A stretch of DNA of 41,995 nucleotides from Myxococcaceae bacterium. Its GTDB lineage: Bacteria; Myxococcota_A; Polyangia; Polyangiales; Ga0077539. Location of the stretch: contig SCUS01000005.1 of NCBI GenBank assembly GCA_004297725.1, forward strand, positions 1-41,995, read 5' to 3'. Of this stretch, positions 14,999-26,667 are shown one piece after another. Position numbers and translations under genes: made by a program. The notes below the pieces were generated by a model that saw only the letters and a program-made list of their open reading frames with translations, was not told the DNA's origin and made no database searches. The stretch's first letter is position 1; each line of letters begins with the position of its first letter.

Positions 14999-15742
14999 TC
15001 AGACCCCGTGCCCCCGGTGCGCCGGACGGAACGACTCGCAGTGCGCAGGCCCCCCTGGCCCCCACGCCTTCACCGCGACCCCCTGCCTCGGCAGGTGATG
15101 CTCGAACCACTCCGCCGCCAGCGACGCCACGCGCTCGAGGGAGCCCGGCTCGGCGAGCAGGTGCGACGCGCCCGCGACCCGGCTCAGCCCGCGCTCGCAG
15201 CGCAGCGTCGCCATGGCCTCCCGGTTGAGCTCCAGCCCGGTGGGGTCGTCGCTGTCGGCGATGAGCAGCGTCGGGGCCTCGATGCGAGGCAGCGCCGCGG
15301 CGGCCAGGTCGGTGCGCCCCGCCTGGCAGACCACCCCCCGCACCACCATGGGACGCTCGGCCGCGGCCGTGAGCGCCACCGCGGCGCCGGTGCCCGCGCC
15401 GAAGTATCCGATGGAGAGCGAGCGCGTCGTGGCCTGCGCGCCCAGCCAGTCGGTCGAGTCAGCCAGCCGCGAGGCCAGCGCCTCGACCTCGAAGGAGCGA
15501 GCCATCGCCTCGTGCTCCGCGGTCTCCTCGTCGGCCGTGAGCAGGTCGAGCAGCAGCGTGCCGAAGCCCGCGTGCTCGAGCGCCCTGGCGATGTCGCGGT
15601 TGCGGTGGCTCTTCGGGTTGCAGCCGCTGCCGTGAGCGAAGACCACCAGCGCATAGGCCTGCGCGGGCAGCGCGAGGTCGCCCTTGAGGTGAACGCCCGC
15701 CACCGCGAGCGTGATGTGCTCTCGCACGATCGAGGAGCTCAT
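14999..15742 (-). CDS. Dienelactone-hydrolase-like alpha/beta hydrolase lacking the nucleophile Ser
   Basis: 247 residues from ATG 15740-15742 with GAGGGAGGG 6 bases upstream. The fold is clear: LVVFAHGSGCNPKSHRNRDI (oxyanion loop), GFGTLLLDLLTADEE, and a nucleophile elbow region SIGYFGAGTGAAVAL. Members of this family normally read G-x-S-x-G there (usually GYFGASTGAA); here residue 117 is Gly, encoded by GGC at 15392-15394, one base from AGC. The acid Asp (LLIADSDDPTG) and His (GASHLL) regions remain. It should be catalytically dead as a serine hydrolase, or use another chemistry. Confidence 0.8.
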   Translation of the reverse strand: MSSSIVREHITLAVAGVHLKGDLALPAQAYALVVFAHGSGCNPKSHRNRDIARALEHAGFGTLLLDLLTADEETAEHEAMARSFEVEALASRLADSTDWLGAQATTRSLSIGYFGAGTGAAVALTAAAERPMVVRGVVCQAGRTDLAAAALPRIEAPTLLIADSDDPTGLELNREAMATLRCERGLSRVAGASHLLAEPGSLERVASLAAEWFEHHLPRQGVAVKAWGPGGPAHCESFRPAHRGHGV

Positions 15743-15929
15743 GGCGCCCTCCCTCATCCCGCGCATCTGGTGTTGGAGCTTCTTCACAACCCGATGGAGG
15801 TTCACTTCGTATGCCAGTGCCCGCAGGCGACTCCGGGGTCGAGGCCCGTCAGGGCGATGCCCTCCGTGGCGCCGCGCACACGGTGCGCGAACGTGGTGCA
15901 GTGCGCTCGTATGGGTGTTCGTGGGCCCC

Positions 15930-16616
15930 TCAGCGAGGCTTGGGGCCCTGCTCGGGGTGGGCCTCCGAGAGCGGCCTCGCGGAGCGGGCGTCCCCCTCGG
16001 CGAGCGTCTCGTGGGCTCGCTCCTGGGTAAGCCCCCGGCTCGCGGAGAGCCGGGTGTCGGCGTGGGGATCGTCGGCCCTGACGACCGAGTGGCGATGGGC
16101 CCGCTCGGGGTGCGCCTCGCTCACCGGGTGAGCGCTGCCGGGGCGCCCGGTGGCCAGCGTCGACGGGGGCGGCGCGGGCCGAGGGATCGACGGCCTCGGC
16201 GCCGGGGCATCGGAGGTGTACCCGGCAGGAGGCGCGTTGAGGAAGAGCGCGGCGACCGGAGGGGGGAGGTCGCGCGCCCAGCGGGTGGCCACGTCGGGCG
16301 GGAGCATGGCGCCGAGCTGTCGGCAGACGATCTCCGTGCGCTCGAGGGCGACCGGCCGGCGCACCAGCTCGGCGCGCTGCACCCGGGTGAACAGCCGGTC
16401 GACGGAGGACTGGGCCCGGCCCACCCGGCCCACCAGCGCCCCCTGGAGCGAGGCCGGGATGGAGGCCCGCAGGGTCGCGAGCTCGTCGTCGACCAGCACC
16501 TCGTCGAGCGACGACAGCACCCGCCGGATGAGACGCAGCACCCGCTCGGGCGGGTCGAGGCCGGTCTGCCGCTGGATCTCACCGACCAGGCTCTCGAGGT
16601 TCATCGTCATCTCCAC
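15930..16616 (-). CDS. DUF2267 domain protein with disordered C-terminal tail
   Basis: 228 residues. I chose GTG 16614-16616 because AGGAG lies 7 bases upstream; ATG codons at 16608-16610 and 16602-16604 are alternatives. Residues 1-130 match DUF2267: PERVLRLIRRVLSSLDEVLV, DDELATLRASIPASLQGALV and ALERTEIVCRQLGAMLPPDV, all helical. The remaining 95 residues are Pro/Ser/His/Arg-rich, with two copies of an SEAHPE motif (HPVSEAHPERAH and RPLSEAHPEQGP), probably disordered. DUF2267 proteins often accompany stress genes. It is divergent from the LonB-type protease with an 86-base shared promoter region. Confidence 0.75.
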   Translation of the reverse strand: MEMTMNLESLVGEIQRQTGLDPPERVLRLIRRVLSSLDEVLVDDELATLRASIPASLQGALVGRVGRAQSSVDRLFTRVQRAELVRRPVALERTEIVCRQLGAMLPPDVATRWARDLPPPVAALFLNAPPAGYTSDAPAPRPSIPRPAPPPSTLATGRPGSAHPVSEAHPERAHRHSVVRADDPHADTRLSASRGLTQERAHETLAEGDARSARPLSEAHPEQGPKPR

Positions 16617-16702
16617 GGCGCAGCTCCTGGTGCCCGATGCAGCAGCCGGCGTGCCGGGATTGCGCGGGCCGGGCGGCGCGTGGTGATGTCGCGGCGGACA
16701 CG
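16617..16702. promoter_or_regulatory. Shared divergent promoter region of DUF2267 and LonB-type genes
   Basis: 86 bases separate the GTG of the DUF2267 gene from the ATG of the protease. Both promoters must lie here or extend into the starts. I do not see a clear sigma-32-type or palindromic motif by eye. Confidence 0.4.
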
Positions 16703-19138
16703 ATGAAACCCACCGCGCGAGAAGACCGGGCGCTCCCGGCAGACAAGCTGAGACCCCGGGTCGACGTCGCCTCGCTCCCCTTCGCGTCGACGGCGGACGT
16801 GCCGGCGCTGGACGCGCTCGTCGGGCAGCAGGACGCGCTCGACGCGCTCGCCTTCGGCCTCGAGGTGCGGGGCCCGGGCTTCAACCTCTACGTCGCCGGG
16901 GAGAACGCCTCGGGGCGCACCACCACGGTGCACGCCCACGTGGGCCGGCTCGCGGCGGCCTGCCCGGTTCCGCTCGACTGGGTCTACGTCCACAACTTCG
17001 CCGCGCCCGACCAGCCCCTGGCGCTCTCGATGCCCGCCGGGCAGGCCGCGGGCTTCGCTCGCGCCATGGAGACCTTCATCCGAGACACGGGCCTCGCGAT
17101 TCGCCGCGCCCTCGACAGCGAGGACCACGACCGCCGCCGGCGCGCGGAGCTCGACGCCTTCGCGAGCACCCGGCGCAAGGTCTTCGACGAGCTCGGCGCC
17201 ACGGCCAGGGAGCTCGGCTTCCGGGTCGACATCGCGCCGGGACGGGTGACCTCGGTGCCCATGGTCGAGGGCGAGCCCATCACCGCGGAGCGCTTCGACG
17301 CCATGAGCGACGAGGCCCGCGCCGACCTCACCCGGCGCACCGAGCAATTCGAGCTCCCGCTGAGCGCCGCGGTGCGTCGGCTGCGACAGATCGAGATCGA
17401 GGAGGACGAGCGCCGGCTGGTGTTCGACCGCGAGGCCGCGAAGGGCATCATCGACCCGATGCTGGCCGAGCTGCGGGGGCACTACACCGACCAGCCCGAG
17501 CTGCTCTCGCACCTCGCCCGGGTGGGCGACGACCTCACCGAGCGGGCCTCGTCCTTCGCCACCCCGGCGCCGGTCGCGGGCGACGACGACGAGGTCGCGG
17601 TAAACGAGGAGGCGGCCGAGGACGCCGCCGAGAGCACCGCCGGCGCCCTCGCCCGCTACCGGGTCAACGTGCTGATCGAGCACGGCGGGGCGAGCGGGGC
17701 GCCCGTCATCGTGGAGCGCCACCCCACGCCGGAGAACCTCGCGGGTCGCATCGACTACCGCATGACCGCCAACGGCCTGGTCGCGGACTTCCTCCAGATC
17801 AGGCCCGGCTCGCTGCACCGGGCCAACGGCGGCTTCCTGGTGCTGCGCGCCTCGGACCTGGAGCAGACCGAGGCCGCGTGGCCGGTGCTCAAGCGCGCGC
17901 TGCTGGGCCCGGAGATTCGCATCGAGGCGAGCGACGGGGGCGCCGCGCTCCCCGCGACCACCCTGCGACCGACGCCCATTCCGCTGGATCTCAAGGTGGT
18001 CCTGATCGGGACCGAGGAGGTCTACCAGCTGCTCTTCGAGCTCGATCCGGACTTCCGAGACCTCTTCAAGGTCAAGGTCGAGTTCGCCCCGGACGTGCCG
18101 TGGTCGGAGGAGGCGACGCGGCTCTGCGCGGCCTTCCTGAGCCGCTGCGTGCGCGACCGCTCGCTGCTGCCGCTCGACGCCGGGGCCATCGCCCGCACCA
18201 TCGAGCACGCCTCGCGCATCGCCGGGGACAGCGAGCGCATCTCCGTGCGCCTGGGCGAGCTGGCCGACCTCGCGACCGAGGCGAGCTTCTGGGCCTCGAA
18301 GGCGTCCCGGCCGCAGGTGACGCGCGCCGACGTCGAGCGGGCCCTTCACGCCCGCCACGCCCGCTCCGGGCTCCTCGAGCGACGCCTCCGGGCGGAGATG
18401 ACCCGACGCACGGTGCTGGTGCAGACCGCCGGCGAGGTGCTGGGGCAGGTCAACGGCCTCGCGGTGGTCGAGCTCGGCGACAGCCGCTTCGCGGTGCCCT
18501 CGCGCATCACGGCCACGGTCTCTCCCGGCCGGGGCACGCTGCTCAGCGTCGACGGGGCCGCGGACCTCTCCGGGCCCTTCCACGACAAGGCCGTGCTCAT
18601 CCTGCTGGGCTACCTCGCCCGCACCTACGGCCGGGGGAGCCCCCTCACCCTGGCCGGCACGCTCGCCTTCGAGCAGTCGTACAGCGCCGTCGAGGGCGAC
18701 TCGGCCTCGCTCGCCGAGCTGCTCTCGCTGCTCTCGGCGCTCTCGGATGTGCCGCTCGACCAGGGCATCGCCGTCACCGGGGCGGTCGATCAGCGCGGGC
18801 AGATCGAGCCCGTCGGGGAGGTCACCCGCAAGGTCGAGGGCTTCTTCGCCGCGTGCCGCGCGGCGGGCCTCGACGGCCGCCAGGGGGTGATCGTCCCGGC
18901 GCCCAACTCGGTGCACCTGGTGCTCGACGAGGAGGTGGTCGAGGCCGTGAGAGCGGGGCGCTTCCATGTGTGGACGGTGCGCACCGTCGACGAGGCCCTG
19001 GCGCTCATGACCGAGCGGGAGGCAGGCGAGCCGACGCCGGAGGGGGAGTACCCCCCGGAGAGCGTCCACGGGCGCGCGCTGGCGAAGCTGCGGCGCTTCG
19101 GTCAGCAGCTCGCGGCGCTGCGCGGGGCGGAGCGGTAG
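16703..19138 (+). CDS. ATP-dependent protease of the LonB-like (COG1067) type
   Basis: 811 residues from ATG 16703; an in-frame ATG 22 codons earlier adds only Arg/Ala/Cys shadow sequence. An N-terminal AAA part contains the Walker A-like VAGENASGRTTTV (Arg in place of Lys, as seen in this family) and a long coiled-coil insertion. The C-terminal Lon protease domain has the catalytic dyad Ser667 (VEGDSASLAE) and Lys710 (VTRKVEGFF), spaced 43 residues apart exactly as in E. coli Lon. DVPLDQGIAVTGAVDQRGQI lies between them. It should degrade proteins in the cytoplasm. The stop (19136-19138) abuts the stop of the convergent ACP gene. Confidence 0.9.
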   Translation: MKPTAREDRALPADKLRPRVDVASLPFASTADVPALDALVGQQDALDALAFGLEVRGPGFNLYVAGENASGRTTTVHAHVGRLAAACPVPLDWVYVHNFAAPDQPLALSMPAGQAAGFARAMETFIRDTGLAIRRALDSEDHDRRRRAELDAFASTRRKVFDELGATARELGFRVDIAPGRVTSVPMVEGEPITAERFDAMSDEARADLTRRTEQFELPLSAAVRRLRQIEIEEDERRLVFDREAAKGIIDPMLAELRGHYTDQPELLSHLARVGDDLTERASSFATPAPVAGDDDEVAVNEEAAEDAAESTAGALARYRVNVLIEHGGASGAPVIVERHPTPENLAGRIDYRMTANGLVADFLQIRPGSLHRANGGFLVLRASDLEQTEAAWPVLKRALLGPEIRIEASDGGAALPATTLRPTPIPLDLKVVLIGTEEVYQLLFELDPDFRDLFKVKVEFAPDVPWSEEATRLCAAFLSRCVRDRSLLPLDAGAIARTIEHASRIAGDSERISVRLGELADLATEASFWASKASRPQVTRADVERALHARHARSGLLERRLRAEMTRRTVLVQTAGEVLGQVNGLAVVELGDSRFAVPSRITATVSPGRGTLLSVDGAADLSGPFHDKAVLILLGYLARTYGRGSPLTLAGTLAFEQSYSAVEGDSASLAELLSLLSALSDVPLDQGIAVTGAVDQRGQIEPVGEVTRKVEGFFAACRAAGLDGRQGVIVPAPNSVHLVLDEEVVEAVRAGRFHVWTVRTVDEALALMTEREAGEPTPEGEYPPESVHGRALAKLRRFGQQLAALRGAER

Positions 19139-19395
19139 TCAGGGCGTGCCCGCGGCGGGAGCGCGGGCCGCGAGGTAGCTCACGCAGCCGTCGAGGGTGC
19201 CGAGCTTGCGGTAGTCGGCCTCGGGGACCTCCACGCCCAGCTCGGCGTGCAGGCCGGTGATGAAGCGCAGGAAGTCCATCGAGTCGAGGTCGAGCTCGGC
19301 GCGGAAGTCGGTGCCCGGACCGACCGAGTCGAGGTCGGCCTCCGGGGCGATCGCGTGGAGGACACGTCGGACGGACTCTCGGATGGCGTCGGGGT

Positions 19396-19399
<4 letters not shown>
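19139..19399 (-). CDS. Acyl carrier protein of the 2-oxoacid dehydrogenase operon
   Basis: 86 residues from ATG 19397-19399, overlapping the E2 stop (ATGA). It is a small acidic carrier with the phosphopantetheine attachment site Ser40 in ELDLDSMDFLRF, followed by GVEVPEADYRKLGTLDGCVS, the usual helix III region. A typical ACP length is 70-90. The gene is the last of the acsA-E1alpha-E1beta-E2 cluster, so it is presumably loaded with an acyl group from this system (for example branched-chain or acetyl units), not with malonyl units from fatty-acid synthesis alone. That role is inference from coupling. Confidence 0.88.
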
Positions 19400-20605
<1,206 letters not shown>

Positions 20606-20613
<8 letters not shown>

Positions 20614-21610
20614 GGGTGCCGACGACCTCTCTGGCAGCGCCGACGATCGCCTCGACCTGAGGCAGCGCGGCGAGCTCCATGTGTCGGGCGTAGGGGATCG
20701 GGACCTCCGCCGAGCACACCCTCGCGATGGGCGCGTCGAGCTCGTAGAAGGCCTCTTCCGCGAGGCGCGCGGAGATCTCCGCGGCGAAGCTCCCGCTGCG
20801 CCAGCCCTCGTCGACGATCACCGCGCGGCGGGTCTTCCTCACCGACGCGACGAGCGTGGCGGTGTCGAGCGGGCGCAGCACCCGCAGGTCGATCACCTCC
20901 GCGTCGATGCCCTGCGCCGCGAGCTTCTCCGCGGCTTCGAGCGTGCGAGGGATCATTCCCCCGTAGGCGATGAGGCTGAGCTGCGTCCCGGCGCGGCGGA
21001 CGGCGGCCCGGTCGATGGGCACGGCGCCCGCGTCGGAGCGCAGCGTCCCCTCGACGTTGTAGAGCCCCACGTGCTCGAAGAGGATCACCGGGTTGGGGTC
21101 GGCCAGCGCCGAGGCGAGCATCCCTCGAGCGTCTTCCAGCGTGGCGGGGCAGAGCACCTTCAGGCCCGGCACGTGGGCGTACCAGCCCTCCAGGCTGTGA
21201 GAGTGCTGCGCGGCGAGCTGCCTCCCCGCCCCGGTCGCCATCCGGATGACCAGCGGGATCGCGAACTGCCCACCGGACATGTGCCGCAGCGTCGCGGCGT
21301 TGTTGACGATCTGGTCGAGCGCCAGGAGGCTGAAGTTGACCGTCATGACCTCCACGATGGGGCGCATCCCGTTGAGCGCCGCGCCGATGCCCGCCCCCAC
21401 GAAGGCCGACTCGGAGAGGGGCGTGTCGCGGATGCGCTCCGGGCCGAACTCCTCCAGCAGCCCCCGGCTCACCGCGTAGCAGCCGCCGTAGTGCCCCACG
21501 TCCTCGCCCATCAGGAACACCCTCGGGTCGGCCTGCAGCGCCTCCCTCAGCGCGGCGCGCATGGCCTCGCGCCAGGTGGTGCGCACCATCACCGCGTCGC
21601 TACCGGGCAT
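20606..21610 (-). CDS. 2-oxoacid dehydrogenase E1 component, beta subunit
   Basis: 334 residues from ATG 21608-21610, overlapping the E1alpha end by 11 bases. The transketolase-like pyrimidine-binding part has [40 protein letters not shown] and [20 protein letters not shown]. The C-terminal part has [37 protein letters not shown]. These match pyruvate, acetoin and branched-chain E1beta subunits. It forms an alpha2beta2 enzyme with the upstream gene and uses thiamine diphosphate to decarboxylate a 2-oxoacid. The substrate cannot be read from the sequence; acetoin, pyruvate or branched-chain acids are all possible. Confidence 0.92.
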
Positions 21611-22582
21611 CGCTCGCCTCCGTCGCGTAGACGTCGCGGGTGAGGTCCTCCACGGGCTCCAGCGTGCCGGCCTCGGCGAAGGCCACCGCGGCGTCGAGCT
21701 CGGCGCCCACCTCGGACTCCAGCGCCGAGAGGCCCGCGTCGTCGAGCGCGCCCCCGAGCTTCATCAGCGTCGACAGCGCGGCGATGGGGTCGCGCAGCTT
21801 CCAGCGCTCCACCTCCCGCTTCTCCCGGTAGAGCTCGGCGTCGAACATCGAGTGCGCCCGGAAGCGGTACGTCGCCAGCTCCAGGAAGCGAGGACCCTCG
21901 CCCGCCCTCACCGTCGCCACCGCCGCGAGGGCGGCCCGCTCGACCGCCGTGACGTCCATCCCGTCGACCCGATCGGCGGGCATGTCGTAGCTCCGGGCCT
22001 TGGCGCAGAGGTCGACCTGGGACTCGGTCAGCGCCAGCGCCGTGCCCATCGCGTAGAGGTTGTTCTCGCAGAGGAAGAGCACCGGGAGGCGCCACAGCGC
22101 CGCGAGGTTCATGCACTCGTGGAACTCCCCCTCCGCGACCGCCCCGTCGCCGAAGAGGCAGGCCGTGACCGCGCGTCGCCCCAGCATCTTGTCGGCGAGC
22201 GCGAGGCCCGTCGCCAGGGGCATTCCCCCCGCCACGATGGCGTTGCCGCCGAAGAAGCGATGCGACGCGTCGAAGAGGTGCATCGAGCCCCCGCGGCCTC
22301 GGCAGCAGCCCTCGGCCCTGCCGAACATCTCCGCCATGATCCGGTCGGGGGGCACCCCTCGGGCGAGCGCGTGGCCGTGCTCCCGGTAGGTCGAGACCAC
22401 CGCGTCGTCTTCGGTGAGCGCGCGCATCACGCCCACCGCCACGGCCTCCTCGCCCACGCACAGGTGAAGGAAGCCGCGGATCTTTCCCGCGCCGTAGAGT
22501 TCCGCCGCGCGCTCCTCGAAGCGACGGATGCGGAGCATGCCTCGGAGCCGACCGAGGTCGTCGTCGAGCGAGGGCGCGGCGG

Positions 22583-22586
<4 letters not shown>
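21600..22586 (-). CDS. 2-oxoacid dehydrogenase E1 component, alpha subunit
   Basis: 328 residues from GTG 22584-22586, overlapping the acsA stop (GTGA). The frame continues upstream as a shadow of acsA, so I fixed the start at this GTG, where [20 protein letters not shown] begins the family homology. The thiamine diphosphate motif is residues 146-176 ([15 protein letters not shown] to ENN). [29 protein letters not shown] and GKGGSMH-like [11 protein letters not shown] are family landmarks. It pairs with the downstream E1beta. No phosphorylation-loop extension as in mitochondrial E1alpha is seen. Confidence 0.92.
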
Positions 22587-24349
<1,763 letters not shown>

Positions 24350-24550
24350 GACGCCTCGGGCATTGAGCAAGGCACAAGCCATCGGGGCCGCGCTCATTCC
24401 AGGGTGCCGTCCGGGCGCTACGCACCCTGTTCGCGCACGTGGTGCACGCTCTGCGATTGGTCCGCGCGAGGAGCGGGACGGGCGACGCGGCACACGTCGT
24501 GCGAACGGAGATGGGACGGAGCAGGCGACCGAGAGGAAGGCTGACACCCG
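24350..24550. promoter_or_regulatory. Divergent promoter region between acsA and the groEL paralogue
   Basis: 201 bases without a gene. I looked for a CIRCE element (TTAGCACTC-N9-GAGTGCTAA) and found none, so this groEL is probably not under HrcA control. GAGAGGAAGG at about 24530-24539 serves as the ribosome-binding site of groEL. No other motif stands out. Confidence 0.45.
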
Positions 24551-26167
24551 ATGGCCCACAAGAGGATGTTGTTCCGGTCGGAGGCGAGGGAGAAGATTCT
24601 CCGGGGGGCGACGGCGCTGGCGGACGCGGTGCGGGTGACCCTCGGGCCGAAGTCGCGCTGCGTGCTCATCGAGCAGAAGTGGGGCAACCCCATCGTGTGC
24701 GACGACGGGGTCACCATCGCCAAGGCCATGGACCTCAAGGACCCGGAGGAGAACCTCGGCGCGAGGATGATCCGCCAGGCCGCGGAGCGCACCGGCGACG
24801 TGGTGGGCGACGGCACCACCACCTCGGCGCTGCTGGCCCACGCGATCTTCGCCGAGGGGGTTCGCAACGTCGTGGCGGGGGCGAGCGCGGTCGACCTGAA
24901 GCGGGGGCTCGACCGTGGGCTGGCGGTGGCGGTGGCGGCGATCCGAGCGATGTCGCGGCCGCTGGAGAGCCGCAAGGAGAAGGCCCAGGTGGCGACCATC
25001 TCGGCGCACAACGACGTGACGCTGGGAGAGATGGTGGCCGACGCGGTCGAGCGCGTGGGCCTCGACGGGGTGATCTCCGTGGAGGAGGCCAAAGGCACCG
25101 AGACCACGCTGGAGGTGGTCGAGGGGATGCAGTTCGACCGCGGTTACCTGTCCCCGTATTTCGTCACCGACCCGGCGAGGATGATGGCGGTGCTCGACGA
25201 CGCGTACGTGCTGGTCTCCGAGCGCAAGGTCACGGCGATGAACGACCTGCTGCCGGTGCTCGAGGCCATCGCGAGGCAGCAGAAGCCGCTGCTGCTGGTG
25301 ATCGACGACGTCGAGGGCGAGGCGCTCGCCACGCTGGTGGTCAACAAGCTCCGGGGCACGCTCTCGTGCTGCGCGGTGAAGGCCCCGGGCTTCGGCGACC
25401 GGCGAAAGGAGATGCTGAAGGACCTGTCGATCCTCACCGGGGCCAGGGTGATCTCCGAGGAGCTGGGCTCGAAGCTGGAGGACGTGACGCTCACCGACCT
25501 GGGGAGGGTGCGGCGCGCGGAGATCGACAAAGACCGCACGGTGCTGATCTCCGCCAGCGGACCCACCGAGGAGGTGAAGGCGCGCATCGCGGAGATCAGG
25601 GCGCAGATCGAGAAGGCCACCAGCGACTACGACAAGGAGAAGCTGAAGGAGCGGCTCGCGAGGCTCGCGGGCGGCGTGGCCGTGATCCGGGTGGGGGCCC
25701 TGTCGGAGTCCGAGCTGAAGAAGCGCAAGGAGGCCTTCGACGACGCCATCAGCGCGACGAGGGCGGCGCTGGCGGAGGGCATCGTCCCGGGCGCCGGGCT
25801 CGCGCTGCTGCGGGCCGCCGACGCGGTGGGGCGCGTCGAGACCGACGCCGAGGGCGACGAGCGCACCGGGCTCGCGATCTTGCGCAGGGCCCTGGAGGCC
25901 CCGACGAGGCAGCTCGCGGAGAACTCCGGCGTCGACGGCGGCGTGGTGATCGATCGGATGCGCTCGGGCACCGGGGCCTACGGCTTCGACGCCGCCCGCC
26001 GCACCTACGTCGACCTCACCCTGTCGGGGATCATCGACGCCACCAAGGTTGTTCGCACGGCCCTGGAGAACGCCGTCTCGGTCGCCAGCGTGCTGCTGCT
26101 CACCGAGGCGACGCTCACCGAGATCGGCGACGAGAAGCCGGCGCTCCAGCACGAGCTGGAGGAGTGA
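24551..26167 (+). CDS. groEL: Chaperonin GroEL, divergent paralogue without groES
   Basis: 538 residues. It retains the ATP-site motif [12 protein letters not shown] and catalytic-type Asp in [27 protein letters not shown], and the apical-domain stretch [20 protein letters not shown]. The usual PGGG is PGAG. The C-terminus is ...PALQHELEE and lacks the GGM repeat tail of housekeeping GroELs. No groES is next to it; myxobacteria are known to carry several groEL copies, and this looks like a specialised one. It is transcribed away from the acsA-E1-E2-ACP operon, so it may fold the large dehydrogenase complex; that is inference. Confidence 0.9.
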   Translation: MAHKRMLFRSEAREKILRGATALADAVRVTLGPKSRCVLIEQKWGNPIVCDDGVTIAKAMDLKDPEENLGARMIRQAAERTGDVVGDGTTTSALLAHAIFAEGVRNVVAGASAVDLKRGLDRGLAVAVAAIRAMSRPLESRKEKAQVATISAHNDVTLGEMVADAVERVGLDGVISVEEAKGTETTLEVVEGMQFDRGYLSPYFVTDPARMMAVLDDAYVLVSERKVTAMNDLLPVLEAIARQQKPLLLVIDDVEGEALATLVVNKLRGTLSCCAVKAPGFGDRRKEMLKDLSILTGARVISEELGSKLEDVTLTDLGRVRRAEIDKDRTVLISASGPTEEVKARIAEIRAQIEKATSDYDKEKLKERLARLAGGVAVIRVGALSESELKKRKEAFDDAISATRAALAEGIVPGAGLALLRAADAVGRVETDAEGDERTGLAILRRALEAPTRQLAENSGVDGGVVIDRMRSGTGAYGFDAARRTYVDLTLSGIIDATKVVRTALENAVSVASVLLLTEATLTEIGDEKPALQHELEE

Positions 26168-26208
26168 CCGGCACACCAACTGCACCACCACACAGCGGAG
26201 GATCATTC

Positions 26209-26538
26209 ATGGCGACCAAGGCTCAAGCATTCAAGGCGTCCGTCGAGCTGGCCAACCAGAACGCGAACATCCAGCGCGGCTCGCTACCCGCTCCGTACGT
26301 CGAGAAGTCGGGCGTCCACCATGAGAACAAGCGCGCCGGAGCGAAGGCCGCGGTCGCGCTCGAAGACCACGTCGAGGGCACGCGTCCGAGCCGCAAGTCC
26401 ACCCGCGGGGCCTCCAACCACCTGAAGCCCGACCACGCGATCAACATCCCCGCGTCGATCGAGGTCGACTCGCCGCAGAGCCGCCACCTCGTCTCCGCCG
26501 CGCACGAGCGCGGCAACGCACGCGCCCGCGGCGGCTGA
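26209..26538 (+). CDS. Small basic hydrophilic protein after groEL
   Basis: 109 residues from ATG 26209 with GGAGG 8 bases upstream. It is rich in Lys, His, Ala and Asn (VELANQNANIQRGSLPAPYV, HHENKRAGAKAAVALEDHVE, RPSRKSTRGASNHLKPDHAI), with no membrane segment or Cys, and is probably partly disordered. No family is recognised. It starts 41 bases after groEL on the same strand and may share its transcript. Nothing in the sequence shows whether it is a client or partner of the chaperonin. Confidence 0.65.
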   Translation: MATKAQAFKASVELANQNANIQRGSLPAPYVEKSGVHHENKRAGAKAAVALEDHVEGTRPSRKSTRGASNHLKPDHAINIPASIEVDSPQSRHLVSAAHERGNARARGG

Positions 26539-26667
26539 GGAGCCTTGACCGGACGCTCAGGGAGACGCACCTCTGGGTCGACCCGTACGCGTCGACCTAT
26601 CAGGGCATCATCGAGTCAGCGCGGGGGGTGAATTCACATCATCCAAGCGCTGAGCGGGGCCCACGCG

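Noticed and set aside
18701..18832. Possible loss of the Lon catalytic Ser, because the VTGAVDQ stretch has Ala where relatives often have Ser
   Set aside because: The catalytic Ser is in GDSAS (Ser667) and pairs with Lys710 at the same 43-residue spacing as in E. coli Lon. The Ala is at a non-catalytic position, so the protease should be active.
24350..24550. CIRCE operator for groEL
   Set aside because: No TTAGCACTC-N9-GAGTGCTAA-like inverted repeat could be found in the spacer.
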